8,091 nt of DNA from the NCBI GenBank assembly GCA_009843625.1, contig VYDD01000339.1, positions 1-8,091 on the forward strand, read 5' to 3'. This DNA is from Gammaproteobacteria bacterium (lineage in GTDB: Bacteria; Gemmatimonadota; Gemmatimonadetes; Longimicrobiales; Gaopeijiaceae). Each line of letters starts with the position of its first letter. Within the stretch, counting starts at the first letter, position 1. A program made the translations under genes and the position numbers. Shown one piece after another: positions 5,632-8,091 of this stretch. The notes under the pieces are model-generated. The model saw nothing but the letters and a program-made list of their open reading frames with translations. It was not told the DNA's origin and made no database searches.

Positions 5632-8091
5632 GCTGGAGGGCTTCACCTCCTTTCGCGAGCGGACGGAGGTGAGCTTCGAGGATACCGACCTTTTCGTCTT
5701 CAGGGGCGCGACGGGGTCCGGCAAGTCGAGCCTCATCGACGCGATGATCTTCGCCCTCTACGGCTCGGTCCCACGCTACGACAACCGCACCCTGATCGCC
5801 CCGGTCATCAGCCAGGGCATGGTCCGCGCGAGGGTTCGCCTCGACTTCGAGGCGCGGGGCAGGACCTATTCGGCGGTCCGGGTCGTCCAGCGCACCGCTT
5901 CCGGCGCCACCACGAAGGAAGCCCGCCTTGAGCAGAGCGCGAACGGCGGTCCGGCGAAGACCCTGGCGGCGACCGAGTCCGAACTATCGGCCTGCGTCCA
6001 GAACGACGTAATCGGGCTGGGCCTGGACCACTTCACCAAGTGCGTCGTGCTCCCGCAGGGCGAGTTCGCCGCCTTCCTGCGGGCGAAACCCGGCGAGCGG
6101 AAGCAGCTGCTCGAGCGATTGCTGGGGCTCGGTCTGTACGAGAGGCTGCGCAAGGCGGCGAACCGGCGGTGGAAGGAGGAAGAAAACCGGGTCGCCAATC
6201 TTCAGTGGCGGCTTGAATCCGCGCTGACTCACGCGACCTCCGACGCCGTTCGCGACGCCGAAACCCGCGTCGCGACGCTGGACGGACTCAGAGAGCACAT
6301 CGACGGCGTTTCGGGCAAACTGATGGAGTTCACTGCAGCGATCGAGGCCGCGGACGAGCGGTGGTCGAAGGGCGCCGAGCAGGTGGAGCTGCTGGCGGAG
6401 GTCTGCGTTCCGGAGAGCATGGCCGAACTCGCGACCGCGCACAGGGAAGCCGAGCGGGAACTCCGCCGGGCTTCCGAGGCCCGCGAAGCCGCAGCCGCGA
6501 GCTTGCGCGCCGCCCAGGCGACGCGAGCCGCGCTGCCGGAGAGGGCAGCCGTTGACAAGGTCGTGAAACAGAGGGCGGATCTGGAGCGCCTGGACGCGCA
6601 GATCGATCGCACCCGGACCGAGCTGAATGCGGCGGCCGAGACCGCCGCCGAAGCTGTTGCGAATGACAAGTCGGCCCGGGAGGAGCTCTCGAAGGCCCGG
6701 GAGGCGCGAGGGCGGCTCCCCGGGAAATCGGAGCTTGAGGGTGTCCGCGAGAAACGGAAACAGCTCTCCAGCACGGAGGACGACATCGAGCGCGCAGGCC
6801 GTGACCTGGGGCTGGCCGAACAGGCATACACCGCAGCGCACGGCCGAAAGTCCGAAGCCGATCGGGCGATGGAGGCCGCCGCGCGGGTGTTTGAGGCGCT
6901 CCGCGTAGCGCACAGCGCGGCCGATATGGCTCACCACCTGGAGGAGGGCAGGCCGTGCCCGGTCTGTCTCCAGAATGTGGCCCATCTCCCCGACCACGAC
7001 GTTCCCGAGGACCTGGACGCGGCTCGGGAGCGGAGGAAGGCTACGAAAGACGAAGCAGCCCGCGCCCGTGCCGAAAGGGATCGCCGCAGGTCGGCGCGGA
7101 CCGCCTGCGAGACCACCCTGAAGCTCCGCGTGCAGTCGGCTGAATCCCTGCGAGAGTCCTTGTCCGGGTCGCCCACGGACGAAGAGATCTCCGAGCTGAT
7201 GGCCGAGATCGCAGCGAGCGAAGCCCGCGTCGAGCGCTTGGCGCGCCGCGTTGAGGAGGCGGCCGGAGAGCGAGCGGAGTCGGACGGCCGGCTGAAGAGC
7301 GCCAGCGCGACGCTGAGGCAGCAGAAGGCTTTTGCGGAGAACCTGAGAGCTGACCTGCAAGAGGCTCCCACCCCGGAGGAAACAGCCGCCCTCCTGGAGG
7401 CTATCGGCTCGGCGGACGAGTCTTTGCGGCGGGCGGGCGTGGAAGAGGAGTCGGCGCGGCGGGCCCACGAGCACGCGAAGAAGCAGCGGGAGCGGGAGCA
7501 GACGCGCCTGGATGCCGCGTGGTCGGAGTACCGCGCGGTTCGCGATGTCGTAGCCGAGATGAAACCGCCTGCTTCGGTCGAGGGTAACCTGGCCGGCTCC
7601 TGGACAAGGCTGTCGGAATGGGCCGACCGGAGGTACGGGGCAACGCAGGAGGCGATGGCCCGGGCGGACGCGGCGCGGAGGGCTGCCTCCTCGGGAAAGG
7701 ACGGCCTCGATGCCCGGCTCCGGGAACGGTGCGGTCACGACGGCCTCCCCCTGGGACCCGAAGAAGATCCCGCGAAGAAGTGCGCGGAAGAGCTGGGAGC
7801 CGCCCGCAAGGGTCTCGATCATCTTCGCGAAGCCGCCCGGGAGAGAGAGAGCGTCGAGGAGCAGCGGAAGCAGGCGCACCAGCACTCGCTGGTCGCTCGG
7901 GACCTCGGCAACCATCTCAACGCCAGGAACTTCGGCGCCTGGTTGCAGAATCAGATCCTGGCCTGGCTGGTCCAGGGGGCGACGGCGCGGCTGCGAGAGC
8001 TCTCCAGCGGCCAGTACTCGCTGGATCTTTCCGGAAAGAACGAATTCCTGGTGATCGATCACAGGAACGCCGACGAGCCGCGCCTGGCGAA
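5612..8091 (+). CDS. sbcC: SbcC (Rad50-type ATPase of the SbcCD nuclease), C-terminus outside the window
   Basis: SbcC is the ATPase and DNA-tethering subunit that opens and positions the SbcD nuclease. The frame is open from ATG 5612 to the right edge with no stop, 826 codons. The protein starts MRPLRLELEGFTSF, the family beginning. Walker A GATGSGKS is at residues 32-39 and the Q-loop Gln149 is in VVLPQGEF. Residues about 175-440 form the first coiled-coil arm. The zinc hook CPVC (Cys449, Cys452) sits at the turn, where two SbcC molecules join through a shared zinc ion. The return arm runs to about residue 765 and leads into the C-terminal head (FGAWLQNQILAWL, then SSGQYSLDL). The ABC signature and Walker B lie downstream, as the family is usually around 1000 residues or more. 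No frameshift is visible. Confidence 0.96.
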   Translation, partial: MRPLRLELEGFTSFRERTEVSFEDTDLFVFRGATGSGKSSLIDAMIFALYGSVPRYDNRTLIAPVISQGMVRARVRLDFEARGRTYSAVRVVQRTASGATTKEARLEQSANGGPAKTLAATESELSACVQNDVIGLGLDHFTKCVVLPQGEFAAFLRAKPGERKQLLERLLGLGLYERLRKAANRRWKEEENRVANLQWRLESALTHATSDAVRDAETRVATLDGLREHIDGVSGKLMEFTAAIEAADERWSKGAEQVELLAEVCVPESMAELATAHREAERELRRASEAREAAAASLRAAQATRAALPERAAVDKVVKQRADLERLDAQIDRTRTELNAAAETAAEAVANDKSAREELSKAREARGRLPGKSELEGVREKRKQLSSTEDDIERAGRDLGLAEQAYTAAHGRKSEADRAMEAAARVFEALRVAHSAADMAHHLEEGRPCPVCLQNVAHLPDHDVPEDLDAARERRKATKDEAARARAERDRRRSARTACETTLKLRVQSAESLRESLSGSPTDEEISELMAEIAASEARVERLARRVEEAAGERAESDGRLKSASATLRQQKAFAENLRADLQEAPTPEETAALLEAIGSADESLRRAGVEEESARRAHEHAKKQREREQTRLDAAWSEYRAVRDVVAEMKPPASVEGNLAGSWTRLSEWADRRYGATQEAMARADAARRAASSGKDGLDARLRERCGHDGLPLGPEEDPAKKCAEELGAARKGLDHLREAARERESVEEQRKQAHQHSLVARDLGNHLNARNFGAWLQNQILAWLVQGATARLRELSSGQYSLDLSGKNEFLVIDHRNADEPRLA

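Noticed and set aside
5984..8062. 692-codon open frame on the - strand opposite sbcC
   Set aside because: It lies wholly opposite a gene with clear Rad50 motifs. Long antisense frames are expected in GC-rich genes because stop codons are rare, and its translation shows no recognisable domain.

Overview
The window is a compact, high-GC bacterial stretch with five protein genes, all on the + strand and with almost no intergenic DNA. In order they are: the C-terminal half of the chromosome segregation ATPase Smc (cut by the left edge), a complete type I-beta DAHP synthase (AroF-like), a complete HerA-family DNA-pumping ATPase, a complete SbcD (Mre11-type) nuclease, and the first 826 codons of SbcC (Rad50-type ATPase, cut by the right edge). 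I see no RNA genes, mobile elements, CRISPR repeats, terminators or clear promoters. The longest gap between genes is 24 bases.

The gene junctions point to one transcription unit. aroF follows smc by 24 bases, aroF and herA share four bases (GTGA), sbcD begins seven bases after the herA stop, and sbcC begins 20 bases inside the end of sbcD. All five have the same strong G/C third-position bias, so nothing looks recently acquired. The organism is a GC-rich bacterium. The type I-beta DAHP synthase and the protein styles would fit Gemmatimonadota or a similar deep-branching phylum, but this is a weak inference and I cannot name a taxon.

Four of the five genes work on chromosome structure or DNA ends. 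Smc organises the chromosome, SbcC and SbcD form the Mre11-Rad50-type nuclease that opens and trims blocked or broken ends, and HerA is a hexameric DNA translocase. In archaea HerA is encoded with Mre11, Rad50 and the nuclease NurA and takes part in end resection. This window shows a bacterial herA-sbcD-sbcC version. No NurA is visible, although the downstream side is not in view. The AroF gene in the middle is the metabolic outlier.

The most interesting points are the HerA-SbcCD coupling, the unusual P-loop of this HerA, its acidic C-terminal tail ending near a DPF motif, and the insertion of the first shikimate-pathway gene between smc and the DNA repair genes.
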